Assembly (NCBI GenBank): GCA_019112875.1
Contig: DXIO01000095.1
Location: 1 to 52,992 of the forward strand
Length of the DNA stretch: 52,992 nucleotides
Reading direction: 5' to 3'
DNA from: Candidatus Aquabacterium excrementipullorum
GTDB taxonomy: Bacteria > Pseudomonadota > Gammaproteobacteria > Burkholderiales > Burkholderiaceae_C
The notes under the pieces are model-generated. The model worked only from the letters and a program-made list of their open reading frames with translations, was not told the origin of the DNA and made no database searches. The position numbers were made by a program, and so were the translations under genes. Positions 44,076 through 52,089 of the stretch are shown piece by piece; the stretch's first letter is position 1; every line of letters starts with the position of its first letter.

Positions 44076-45710
44076 TCAGCGCGGCGGATTGGCCGGAATA
44101 CCCGCCAGGATGCCCAGCAGCCGCTGCAGCTGGATCGGCTTGACCAGGTAATGGTTGAAGCCGGCCTGCAGCGCGCGGGCGATGTGGTCGGGCAGGGCGT
44201 CGCCGCTCAGCGCGATCAGCGGCACACGGCGCGTGAGCGGGCTGGCGCGCAGCGTGCGGCACAGATCGAGGCCGCTGCCGTCGGGCAGGTTGATGTCCAC
44301 CAGCGCCACGTCCGGCATCTCGCCCTGGATGGCTGCCAGCCCCTGCGAGGCGGTGGGGAAGGACGACAGCTGCACCTGCGGGTAGGCCGCGAACAGCGCC
44401 TCGACCAGGCTGCGGTTCAGCGCGTTGTCCTCGACATGGATGATGCGCAGCGGCGGCAGCTCGATGCCGGCCGGCGGTTGGGCAGGCGAGGGTGCCACGG
44501 CCGGCGCGGCCAGGCGATCGGCCAGCGGCAGGTTCAGGGTGAACATCACGCCCTTGCCCAGGGCCGTGCTCACGCTCAGGCTGCCATTCATCAGCTCGGC
44601 CAGGCGCTGCGCGATGGCCAGGCCCATGCCGTGGTCGTCCAGCTCGTCGAAGCTCTGCGTCTGGCGAGGCGAGGGCGTGTTGCCGGGCACTGCCGCGAAG
44701 GGCTCGAACAGGCGGGTGGCATCGCCGCCGGGCAGCAGGCCGTCACCACCTTGGTGGTTCACCTCGATCAGGGCACGACCGTGGTCGGGCGAATGGCGGC
44801 AGGCCACCCAGATGGTGTTGTCCGGCGGGCAGTGCGAGATCGCGAAGCGCAGCAGTTGCGTCAGCACGTCGCGCACATGCACGGGGTCGGCCCAGCCCGT
44901 GGGTGAATCGCCCTCGATCACCAGGGTGATGCGGCGATCGCGCGCGGCGGCCTCCAGCGCGTGGCTGGCCTCCTTGCTCACGGCCAGCAGGTTCACGCGC
45001 TGGGCGTGCACGGGCAGGGAGCGGTCTTCGGCATTGGCCAGCTTCACGGCCTTGTCCAGCAACTGGATCAGCTGTTGCGCAGCCTGCTGGATGTTGCCCA
45101 CCTGGCGGCGCGCATCGGGGCTGGCCTGGATGTCCATGTCCAGCAGCTGCGAGAAGCCGACGATGGTGTTGAGCGGCCCGCGCATGCCCAGGCTCAACTG
45201 GCCCAGGAAGGTGGTGCGGCGCGCCAGGGCCACTTCGGCCTCCAGGCGGCTGTGGTGCTCGGTCTGGGCCCAGCGCTGGGCGCGCAGGTCGGTCAGGATC
45301 TCGATGTAGCGGTCGACCACGCCGTCGGGGCCGGGCAGGGGCTGCACGGTGCGTTCCACCCAGAAGGCCTCGCCATCTTTATGGTGCTGGCACATGGCCA
45401 CGCGCTCGACGCCCTCGCCCTGCGAGATCCACTGGTTGATGCGGCGCACGGCCTCGGCATCCGTTTGAGGCCCGCTGAGCAGCTCTTCGACCTGGCGGCC
45501 ATAGGCGTCCTCGAGCGTGTAGCCGGTCAGGCGGGTGAAGGCGGGGTTGGCCCAGCGGATGCAACGCTGCGCATCGCACACCAGCACCGCATCGGTGATG
45601 CGGTCGGCCATGAGGGCCAGTTCCTGGTTGGTGGCCTGTGCGCGGGGCGCAAGACCAGGCTGAGCGGCCAGAGACGCGTTGGGGTGGACGTTTGATGAGG
45701 AGTCCGACAT
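44076..45710 (-). CDS. degenerate PAS hybrid histidine kinase with receiver domain
   Basis: The 544-residue protein has PAS (about residues 30-145), a DHp-like helix pair (160-225), a GHKL-like domain (240-390) and a C-terminal receiver (about 415-535). The H-box reads LSLGMRGPLN where active kinases have MSHELRTPLN, so the phospho-acceptor His is Leu174. The N-box (LLRFAISHC) lacks its Asn and the G1 box (VNHQGGDG) lacks its Asp, while the G2-like GMGLAIAQ remains. The receiver keeps its acidic pair (HVEDNALN), Asp (VALVDINLPDGSG) and Lys (YLVKPI). The protein is probably not an autokinase and may act as a PAS-sensing receiver scaffold phosphorylated by another kinase. Confidence 0.9.
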   Translation of the reverse strand: MSDSSSNVHPNASLAAQPGLAPRAQATNQELALMADRITDAVLVCDAQRCIRWANPAFTRLTGYTLEDAYGRQVEELLSGPQTDAEAVRRINQWISQGEGVERVAMCQHHKDGEAFWVERTVQPLPGPDGVVDRYIEILTDLRAQRWAQTEHHSRLEAEVALARRTTFLGQLSLGMRGPLNTIVGFSQLLDMDIQASPDARRQVGNIQQAAQQLIQLLDKAVKLANAEDRSLPVHAQRVNLLAVSKEASHALEAAARDRRITLVIEGDSPTGWADPVHVRDVLTQLLRFAISHCPPDNTIWVACRHSPDHGRALIEVNHQGGDGLLPGGDATRLFEPFAAVPGNTPSPRQTQSFDELDDHGMGLAIAQRLAELMNGSLSVSTALGKGVMFTLNLPLADRLAAPAVAPSPAQPPAGIELPPLRIIHVEDNALNRSLVEALFAAYPQVQLSSFPTASQGLAAIQGEMPDVALVDINLPDGSGLDLCRTLRASPLTRRVPLIALSGDALPDHIARALQAGFNHYLVKPIQLQRLLGILAGIPANPPR

Positions 45711-45840
45711 GACCCGTGTCTCCTGAAGTGCCAGTGCTTTGTGCGGATGTTATGCAAAACAGGATATCCAGGCCATTGGGTATCCGCAAGGGCCCACGCT
45801 GGATAATGGGTAACTCAACTTTGCACCAAGGTAGCGACCC

Positions 45841-46323
45841 ATGAGCACTGTCTACGATTTCACGGCCGAGACCATCAATGGGCAGCCGGCACCGTTGTCA
45901 GAATACAAAGGCAAGGTCCTACTGATCGTGAACACCGCCAGCAAGTGCGGCTTCACGCCCCAGTTCGAAGGGCTCGAAAAGCTGTGGAAGGACTATGGCG
46001 ACAAGGGGCTCGTGGTGCTGGGTTTCCCATGCAACCAGTTTGGCTCGCAGGACCCGGGCGCGAACAGTGAAATTGCCTCGTTCTGCCAGCTCAATTACGG
46101 GGTCAGCTTCCCCATGATGGGCAAGATCGATGTCAACGGCGGCAACGCGCATCCGCTGTACCAGTGGCTGGTCAAGGAAGCGCCGGGCATCCTGGGCACC
46201 AAGTCGATCAAGTGGAACTTCACCAAGTTCCTGATCGGGCGCGATGGGCAGGTCATCGGGCGTTATGCGCCGACCGATGCGCCCAAGGGGCTGGTCGGCG
46301 ACATCGAAAAAGCGCTGGGCTGA
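45841..46323 (+). CDS. glutathione peroxidase-like peroxiredoxin, cytoplasmic
   Basis: The 160-residue protein has no signal peptide. The peroxidase Cys is in [13 protein letters not shown], with [12 protein letters not shown], the resolving Cys in [10 protein letters not shown], and [12 protein letters not shown]. It reduces hydroperoxides in the cytoplasm. GGATAATGGG about 40 bases before the ATG may be its -10 region. It is a relative of the periplasmic protein at 29018, with which it shares the catalytic texts but not FPSN. Confidence 0.93.
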   Translation: MSTVYDFTAETINGQPAPLSEYKGKVLLIVNTASKCGFTPQFEGLEKLWKDYGDKGLVVLGFPCNQFGSQDPGANSEIASFCQLNYGVSFPMMGKIDVNGGNAHPLYQWLVKEAPGILGTKSIKWNFTKFLIGRDGQVIGRYAPTDAPKGLVGDIEKALG

Positions 46324-46344
46324 TACCCCAGGGGCTTGCAGGCT

Positions 46345-46821
46345 TCAGGCTTGCACGGAAGGTGCAGGCATCTCGGCGGCGGCCGCCAGGTTCATCGGAT
46401 CGGCGGTTTGCGCCACGCGCTCCGACGGCGCGCTGTCGTTGGTCACCACCTGCGGGCAGCGCAGGCAGGCGCTCACGCCTTCCTGGGCCCACCACATGCA
46501 GCGGCTGCGGATGGCGCAGCGCGGTGGCTTGCTCACCACCACGGGCGCGATGCGCACCGTGCGGATGGCCAGGCGGCACTTGCGGCGGTCTTCGTCGAAG
46601 TGCCAGCAGGCCGTGCTCATCGCGCAGGGCGCGGTGATGCGGAACACCTCGGCCGGGTCCACCGGGGCGGCCATCGCGACCACCTCCGGCGTCACGGGCA
46701 AGGCTTCTTCCAGGTAGGACACCTCCGGCCGGTCGGCGCTGCCGCCGATCACGGCGAAGACTTCGGCGCCGTCCAGGTGGTGCTGGGCGCTGGGGCACAT
46801 GGGGATGGCGGGATGGTTCAT
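46345..46821 (-). CDS. Cys-rich protein of unknown function, partner of a double-glycine peptide
   Basis: The 158-residue protein starts MNHPAIPMCPSAQHHLDGAE behind GAGGAG. Seven of its eight Cys lie between residues 66 and 122 in a repeated pattern, C-A-x4-C-x9-C and C-A-x4-C-x10-C-x2-C, suggesting an internal duplication and an iron-sulfur or zinc site. It has no signal peptide. It is 47 bases downstream of the 93-residue peptide gene on the same strand, so it could mature, bind or protect against that peptide. I do not recognise the family. Confidence 0.75.
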   Translation of the reverse strand: MNHPAIPMCPSAQHHLDGAEVFAVIGGSADRPEVSYLEEALPVTPEVVAMAAPVDPAEVFRITAPCAMSTACWHFDEDRRKCRLAIRTVRIAPVVVSKPPRCAIRSRCMWWAQEGVSACLRCPQVVTNDSAPSERVAQTADPMNLAAAAEMPAPSVQA

Positions 46822-46868
46822 CGCATGCTCCTCGTCGCGGGCCGTGGTGTCCTGGGCGTGTCGGTTGA

Positions 46869-47150
46869 TCAGCGGCCGACCACAGCGCCGATGGTGGCGG
46901 GGTTGATCTGCGGGATCTGGCTGATCTGCAGGGCCTTGATGATCTCGGGGTTGATGATCCCGTTGATCAGCGGGCCCTTGAGCAGCAGCGCGGTGGAAGT
47001 GGCGCCACCGCTCACGGCCTGCACCTGCTCGGCGCTCAGCTCGGTCATGCGGCGGGCGGCCAGGGCGCGCTCCACGCCTTGGGCGGCCAGGGATTGCAGA
47101 TCGGCCATGGCAGCGCGGCCGGCGGTCTTCAGTTCGGTGTTGGTGGTCAT
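46869..47150 (-). CDS. double-glycine precursor peptide with long leader, 93 aa
   Basis: The peptide has a 49-residue leader ending MTELSAEQVQAVSGG, the last 12 residues of which match the other two leaders (LS-x-x-E/Q-(I/V)-x-x-VSGG). A helical, Ala-rich extension precedes it, as in Nif11- or NHLP-type leaders. The predicted 44-residue core begins ATSTALLLKGPLINGI and is rich in Ile, Pro and Asn without Cys. AAGGA six bases before the ATG at 47150 decides this start; an upstream TTG is not needed. The Cys-rich gene follows. Export by the C39 system at 3734-5950 is inferred. Confidence 0.82.
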   Translation of the reverse strand: MTTNTELKTAGRAAMADLQSLAAQGVERALAARRMTELSAEQVQAVSGGATSTALLLKGPLINGIINPEIIKALQISQIPQINPATIGAVVGR

Positions 47151-47295
47151 GATGAGTCCTTTCAATTCGATGGTGTGTGTCGATGGTTGGCGTTGCCGCC
47201 GAAGGGATCGCCACCGTTCTCAGCAGGGGTCGGGTGTCGATGGGATGGACTGTAAAAATCGGCGGGCCGCGCCACATCCTGCGAACTTGGGGCCC

Positions 47296-47327
47296 CCCTA
47301 GCTCAAGCTAGGGCCCCCTCCGGAGGG
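47296..47327. repeat. paired stem-loops in a divergent control region
   Basis: CCCTAGC-TCAA-GCTAGGG (47296-47313) is a perfect 7-bp stem, followed by the palindrome CCCTCCGGAGGG (47316-47327). They lie between the divergent peptide gene and aromatic aminotransferase gene. There is no clear T-run, so their role is open. Confidence 0.55.
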
Positions 47328-47342
47328 CCCCATTTCTAGGGA
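47328..47342. promoter_or_regulatory. CCCC-ATTTCTAGGGA motif near the aminotransferase promoter
   Basis: The site CCCCATTTCTAGGGA shares ATTTCTAGGGA exactly with the site at 28950-28965 read on the minus strand. GATAAT (47348-47353) follows five bases later and may be the -10 of the aminotransferase gene, which would put the motif in the -35 region. It could also act on the divergent peptide gene. Confidence 0.45.
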
Positions 47343-47381
47343 GCCGGGATAATGCGAGGTTCAGCCCAGGAGCTCTCAGCC

Positions 47382-48575
47382 ATGTTCAAGCACGTCGATG
47401 CCTACGCCGGTGACCCCATCCTCACCCTCAACGAAGATTTCCAGAAAGACCCGCGCCAGGGCAAGATCAACCTGAGCATCGGCATCTACTTCGACGAAGA
47501 AGGCCGCCTGCCGGTGATGGACGCCGTGCGCCAGGCCGAGACGGCGCTGCTGGCCAACATCGGCCCCAAGCCCTACCTGCCGATGAGCGGCGCGCCCGAT
47601 TACCGCAATGCCATCCAGCAGCTGCTGTTCGGCGCGCAGCACGAGGCCGTCACTTCAGGCCGCATCGCCACCATCCAGACCATCGGCGGCTCCGGCGCGC
47701 TGAAGGTGGGCGGTGACTTCCTCAAGCGCTATTTCCCGAACTCGCAGGTGTGGGTGAGCGACCCGACGTGGGACAACCACCGCGCCATGTTCGAAGGCGC
47801 GGGCTTCACGGTGAACACCTACCCGTACTACGACGCGGCCACGGGCGGCCTGAAGTTCGACGAGATGCTCTCGGCCATCGACGCACTGCCGGCCAAGAGC
47901 ATCGTGCTGCTGCACGCCTGCTGCCACAACCCCACCGGTGTCGACCTGAACCAGGACCAGTGGAAGGCCCTCACCGCCGTCATCAAGACGCGTGACCTGC
48001 TGCCCTTCCTGGACATCGCCTACCAGGGCTTCGGCGACGGCATCGACGAAGACGCCTTCTCGCTGCGCACGCTGGCCGATGCGGGCGTGAGCTTCTTCGT
48101 GGCCAACTCGTTCTCCAAGAGCTTCTCGCTGTACGGCGAGCGCGTGGGCGGCCTGAGCGTGGTCTGCCCCGACAAGGCCGAGGCCGGCCTGGTGCTGGGC
48201 CAGCTGATGGCCTGCGTGCGCCGCAACTACTCCAGCCCGCCCACGCACGGCGCGCGCATCGTGGCGCAGGTGCTGGGCACGCCGGCGCTGCGCCAGTCGT
48301 GGTCGGATGAACTGGGCGCGATGCGCCAGCGCATCAAGCTGATGCGCCAGCGCCTGTACGACGGCGTGGTCGCGCAACTGCCCGGCCGCGACGTGCGCTA
48401 CTTCATCGACCAGCGCGGCATGTTCAGCTACACGGGCCTCAGCGCCGCGCAGGCCGACACGCTGCGCGAGCAACACGGCGTGTACGTGCTGCGCTCGGGC
48501 CGCATGTGCGCCGCGGGCCTCAATGCCAACAACGTCGACAAGGTGGCCGAGGCCATCGCGGCCGTGCTGCGTTGA
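47382..48575 (+). CDS. tyrB: aromatic amino acid aminotransferase
   Basis: The 397-residue PLP enzyme transfers amino groups between aromatic amino acids (or aspartate) and 2-oxoglutarate. The fold-type I text [15 protein letters not shown], the substrate-site [10 protein letters not shown] and the PLP Lys in [16 protein letters not shown] are present, and the sequence is of the aspartate/tyrosine aminotransferase Ia group. The start at 47382 follows CAGGAG. An AspC function cannot be excluded from sequence alone. Confidence 0.9.
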   Translation: MFKHVDAYAGDPILTLNEDFQKDPRQGKINLSIGIYFDEEGRLPVMDAVRQAETALLANIGPKPYLPMSGAPDYRNAIQQLLFGAQHEAVTSGRIATIQTIGGSGALKVGGDFLKRYFPNSQVWVSDPTWDNHRAMFEGAGFTVNTYPYYDAATGGLKFDEMLSAIDALPAKSIVLLHACCHNPTGVDLNQDQWKALTAVIKTRDLLPFLDIAYQGFGDGIDEDAFSLRTLADAGVSFFVANSFSKSFSLYGERVGGLSVVCPDKAEAGLVLGQLMACVRRNYSSPPTHGARIVAQVLGTPALRQSWSDELGAMRQRIKLMRQRLYDGVVAQLPGRDVRYFIDQRGMFSYTGLSAAQADTLREQHGVYVLRSGRMCAAGLNANNVDKVAEAIAAVLR

Positions 48576-48582
48576 ACGCGGC

Positions 48583-48609
48583 GCCAGCCGTGGCGGGGGC
48601 GCGGCTGGC
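48583..48609. terminator. weak hairpin after the aminotransferase gene
   Basis: GCCAGCCG and CGGCTGGC form an 8-bp stem eight bases after the stop, with an 11-base loop and no T-run. It may be a weak or rho-assisted terminator. Confidence 0.3.
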
Positions 48610-48664
48610 AATGTCAGACAGAATGGGTACCAAAGCGGACAAATTTGGCGCGCCTATCAGGGAA

Positions 48665-48680
48665 CCCCTTAGTTGAGGGG
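48665..48680. promoter_or_regulatory. CCCCT-N6-AGGGG motif upstream of fadD
   Basis: CCCCTTAGTTGAGGGG is a complete CCCCT-N6-AGGGG palindrome, 60 bases before the fadD start. It fits the motif seen at 28950, 36609 and 47328. Confidence 0.45.
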
Positions 48681-48688
48681 GTGCTCAG

Positions 48689-48716
48689 TTCGGTTCAAGA
48701 TCTTCTTTTGACCGAA
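48689..48716. promoter_or_regulatory. inverted repeat upstream of fadD
   Basis: TTCGGT and ACCGAA flank a 16-base spacer rich in T, 23 bases before the fadD start. It could be an operator for fatty-acid control; it does not match the E. coli FadR consensus in an obvious way. Confidence 0.35.
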
Positions 48717-48739
48717 CAAGCACAAGCGAGTTGAGCGCC

Positions 48740-50413
48740 ATGACCCAAGCCTACCCCTGGCTCAAGAGCTACCCGCCCGGCGTGCCGGCCGAGATCGACC
48801 ACAGCACCTACCCCTCGCTGGTGGACCTGATCGACGAAGGCCTGACCAAGCACCGCGACAAGCCGGCCTACGCCTTCATGGGCAAGCAGTTCAGCTTCGG
48901 CGACATCGACCAGCTCTCGAAGGCCTTCGCGGCCTACCTGCAGGGCCTGGGCCTGGCCAAGGGCGACCGCGTGGCGGTGATGCTGCCCAACGTGCCCCAG
49001 TACCCGGTCGCCGTGATGGGCATCCTGCGCGCGGGCTACGTGGTGGTCAACGTGAACCCGCTGTACACGCCGCGCGAACTGCAGCACCAGCTGTCGGATT
49101 CGGGCGCGCGCGCCATCATCATCCTGGAGAACTTCGCGCACGTGCTGCAGCAGGTGCTGGCCTCCACGCCGGTGCAGCACACCGTGCTGGCCAGCATGGG
49201 CGACACGCTGGGCTTCCTGAAGGGCGCGATCGTCAACCACGTGGTGCGCAAGGTCAAGAAGATGGTGCCGGCCTTCGAGCTGCCCAACGCCGTGCGCTAC
49301 AAGGATGCGCTGGCCAAGGGCAACCAGGGCCGCTACACGCCGGCCCAGCCCGGCCCCGAGGACGTGGCCGTGCTGCAGTACACCGGCGGCACCACCGGCG
49401 TGAGCAAGGGCGCCACGCTGGTCCACCGCAACGTGATCGCCAACCTGCTGCAGTCGGAAGCCTGGAACCAGCCGATCTGGAGCCAGGTGCCCGCGGGCGA
49501 GCAGCCCACCATGGTGTGCGCGCTGCCGCTGTACCACATCTTCGGTTTCACGGTGAACATGATGCTGGGCCTGCGCCTGGGCTCGTGCAACATCCTGATC
49601 CCCAACCCGCGCGATCTGCCGGCCACGCTGAAAGAGCTGTCCAAGCACCGCTTTCACAGCTTCCCGGCGGTGAACACGCTGTTCAACGCGCTGGCGCGCC
49701 ATCCTGATTTCAACAAGGTCGATTGGAGCCATCTGCGCCTGTCGGTCGGCGGCGGCATGGCGGTGCAGGGCGCCACGGCCAAGTTGTGGAAGGACAAGAC
49801 GGGCTGCCCGATCGCCGAAGGCTATGGCCTGTCGGAGACCTCGCCGTCGGCCACCTGCAACCCGGTGACCAGCACGGCCTACTCCGGCACCATCGGCGTG
49901 CCCATCCCCTCGACCGAGGTGCGCGTGCTCGACGATGCTGGCAACGAGGTGCCCGTGGGCACGCCGGGCGAGATTGCCATCCGTGGCCCGCAGGTGATGG
50001 CCGGCTACTGGCGCCGCCCCGATGAAACCGCCAAGGTGATGACCGCCGACGGCTTCTTCCGCACGGGCGACATCGGCACCATGGACGAGCGCGGCTGGTT
50101 CAAGATCGTCGACCGCAAGAAGGACATGATCCTGGTCTCGGGCTTCAACGTGTACCCCAACGAGATCGAGGACGTCGTGGCGCAGATGCCCGGCATCGTC
50201 GAATGCGGCGCCGTGGGCGTGCCCGACGAGCACTCCGGCGAGGCCGTCAAGCTGGTGGTGGTGCGCAGCGATCCGAACGTGACCGAGCAGCAAGTGCGCG
50301 ACTACTGCGCGCAGAACCTGACGGGCTACAAGCGCCCGCGCGTCATCGAGTTCCGCGCCGAGCTGCCCAAGACGCCGGTGGGCAAGATCCTGCGGCGCGA
50401 GCTGCGGGGCTGA
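48740..50413 (+). CDS. fadD: long-chain fatty acid-CoA ligase
   Basis: The 557-residue enzyme activates fatty acids to acyl-CoA through an acyl-AMP intermediate at the inner membrane. The ATP motif YTGGTTGVSKGATLVHRN, the YGLSETSP motif, the RTGDIGTMDERGWFKIVDRK segment and the C-terminal Lys in TPVGKILRRELRG are all present. The start at 48740 (MTQAYPWLK) is chosen over TTG at 48731. It may feed beta-oxidation or lipid synthesis; no fad genes are adjacent. Confidence 0.95.
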   Translation: MTQAYPWLKSYPPGVPAEIDHSTYPSLVDLIDEGLTKHRDKPAYAFMGKQFSFGDIDQLSKAFAAYLQGLGLAKGDRVAVMLPNVPQYPVAVMGILRAGYVVVNVNPLYTPRELQHQLSDSGARAIIILENFAHVLQQVLASTPVQHTVLASMGDTLGFLKGAIVNHVVRKVKKMVPAFELPNAVRYKDALAKGNQGRYTPAQPGPEDVAVLQYTGGTTGVSKGATLVHRNVIANLLQSEAWNQPIWSQVPAGEQPTMVCALPLYHIFGFTVNMMLGLRLGSCNILIPNPRDLPATLKELSKHRFHSFPAVNTLFNALARHPDFNKVDWSHLRLSVGGGMAVQGATAKLWKDKTGCPIAEGYGLSETSPSATCNPVTSTAYSGTIGVPIPSTEVRVLDDAGNEVPVGTPGEIAIRGPQVMAGYWRRPDETAKVMTADGFFRTGDIGTMDERGWFKIVDRKKDMILVSGFNVYPNEIEDVVAQMPGIVECGAVGVPDEHSGEAVKLVVVRSDPNVTEQQVRDYCAQNLTGYKRPRVIEFRAELPKTPVGKILRRELRG

Positions 50414-50437
50414 GGCTTGCCTGGCAGTTGATGGGGC

Positions 50438-50998
50438 TTACTCGGTGGGCCCCATCAGCTTGACCGGCACGATCTCGACAGACCGCTCGCCATCGCCCAC
50501 CCACACGGTGCCATCCTGGACCGTGACCTGCAGCACCATGCTGCGCTGGGCCAGCTTCGCCAGCTCCTGGCTCTGCTCGCTGGGCACCTGCCACACCGTG
50601 AGCTTGTCGGCGCGCGTGAGCTTGCCGGCGATGTTGCTCCACCAGACGTTGGTGCTGCTCTGGAAGGCCCACACGCTCACCTTGTTCGAGCGACCGCAGG
50701 CCTTCATCAGGCGCTTGTCGTCGGGCTGGCCCACGTCCACCCAGTGCAGGATGTCGTCCGAGAAATTCTTGTGCCACAGCGCGGGCTCGTCGGGATCCCA
50801 CATGTCCTTGGCCAGCTCCAGCGTGCCTTCGGAGGTGTCGGCCGGCCAGCCCATGGCCAGGGCCAGCACGCGGATCATCATGCGTTCGTCGGTTTCGGAG
50901 GGGTGGCGCGCGATGGTGATCTGCGGGTCGGCGTAGACATGGCGGTCCATGTCGGCCAGCTGGATCTGGGCCTTGTAGATGGTGGCTTTGATGGCCAT
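50438..50998 (-). CDS. yaeQ: YaeQ family protein
   Basis: The 186-residue protein matches YaeQ throughout: ATIYKAQIQLADMDRHVY, the ARHPSETDERMMIRVLALAM helix and the acidic segment DEPALWHKNFSDDILHWVDV. YaeQ has a nuclease-like PD-(D/E)XK fold, and its role is not settled; it was once proposed to suppress rfaH phenotypes. It converges on fadD with 24 bases between stops. Confidence 0.95.
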   Translation of the reverse strand: MAIKATIYKAQIQLADMDRHVYADPQITIARHPSETDERMMIRVLALAMGWPADTSEGTLELAKDMWDPDEPALWHKNFSDDILHWVDVGQPDDKRLMKACGRSNKVSVWAFQSSTNVWWSNIAGKLTRADKLTVWQVPSEQSQELAKLAQRSMVLQVTVQDGTVWVGDGERSVEIVPVKLMGPTE

Positions 50999-51047
50999 GG
51001 TGACAACTTCCGGGAGCTTCGTTCGTGAGGGATGGGGGCGGGGGCGC

Positions 51048-51926
51048 TCAGTGCGCGGCCAGCCAGTCGCCCAAGTCCTTCAACACGGTGGCCTGGTCGG
51101 GCTCGTTGAAGATCTCGTGGGCCATGTGCGGGTAGGCCTGGGTGGTGACGACATCCCGCGGCGCGGCGGTGCCAAAGCGCGCGCTGCCAGCGGGGCGCAC
51201 GCAGCGGTCGTTGCCGGCGTAGATCAGCAGCGTGGGCACGGTCCAGCTGGCGGCGCGTGCGTGAACCGTCTCGCCACCTTCAAGCAGGAAGCGCGTCAGG
51301 CGGCCGGTGATGCGGTCGTGCACCAGCGGATCGTTCACATAGCGCTGGACCACGGCGGGGTCGGAACACACCCAGGCCGGTTTGAGGCCGTTGCCCACGG
51401 CCAGATCGGGCGTGAGGCGGCCCAGGCTGCCCAGCAGGCCCTTCTGCACGGCGTTCAGGCCGATGTCCAGCGCGGGCGATGAGAGCACGCACAGGTCCAC
51501 GGGGCGGCGCCAGGCGGCGTCTTCCGGCGGGCGGGCCCAGGCGGACACGAAGCGCGCCACGGTGAGGCCGCCCATGCTGTGGCCCAGCACCAGCAGGCGT
51601 TGCGTGGGGTAGCCGCGGCGCAGCGTGTCGATCACGGCCGCCAGGTCGTGCAGCAGGTCGTCGTCGTGCACCAGGCCGCCGCGCGGACCGGGCGATTGGC
51701 CGTGGCCACGGTGGTCGTAGCCCACCACGGCCCAGCCGGCCTCGTTCAGGAAGCGCGCCACGTGGGCGTAGCGGCCGGCGTGCTCGCCCAGGCCATGCAC
51801 CAGGCAGACGACGCCATGCAGCGTCTGGCCGGTTTGCAGGGGCCAGTGGGACAATGCCAGTGCCAGGCCGTCACGCGTGGTCGCGGTGGCGGGCAGCAGG
51901 TGGGTGGACGGTGTGGTGGTCGTCAT
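51048..51926 (-). CDS. alpha/beta hydrolase, monoacylglycerol lipase-like
   Basis: The 292-residue protein has the nucleophile elbow VLGHSMGGLT, the oxyanion region CLVHGLGEHAGRY, the acid in IYAGNDRCVRP and the His in YPHMAHEIFNE, in the order of monoglyceride lipases and lysophospholipases. The start at 51926 (MTTTTPSTHLLPAT) is preferred over the longer frame to 52007. It is probably cytoplasmic and acts on lipid esters, though the exact substrate is unknown. It precedes yaeQ on the same strand with a 49-base gap. Confidence 0.88.
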   Translation of the reverse strand: MTTTTPSTHLLPATATTRDGLALALSHWPLQTGQTLHGVVCLVHGLGEHAGRYAHVARFLNEAGWAVVGYDHRGHGQSPGPRGGLVHDDDLLHDLAAVIDTLRRGYPTQRLLVLGHSMGGLTVARFVSAWARPPEDAAWRRPVDLCVLSSPALDIGLNAVQKGLLGSLGRLTPDLAVGNGLKPAWVCSDPAVVQRYVNDPLVHDRITGRLTRFLLEGGETVHARAASWTVPTLLIYAGNDRCVRPAGSARFGTAAPRDVVTTQAYPHMAHEIFNEPDQATVLKDLGDWLAAH

Positions 51927-52089
51927 GGCGGGGCTGGGGTTGGGCGTGTGCTCGCGGGGCGGCGTGAGGCCGGCGGTGTCGCGCGCGTGGCCCGCAGTAT
52001 CCCGCAAATGTGGATGACGTCTGTGCGGGGATGTGTCGCAGCGAGGCCCTTGATCAGGAATGGGCCCGTCGCGTTGGGCCGGCCAGGGC

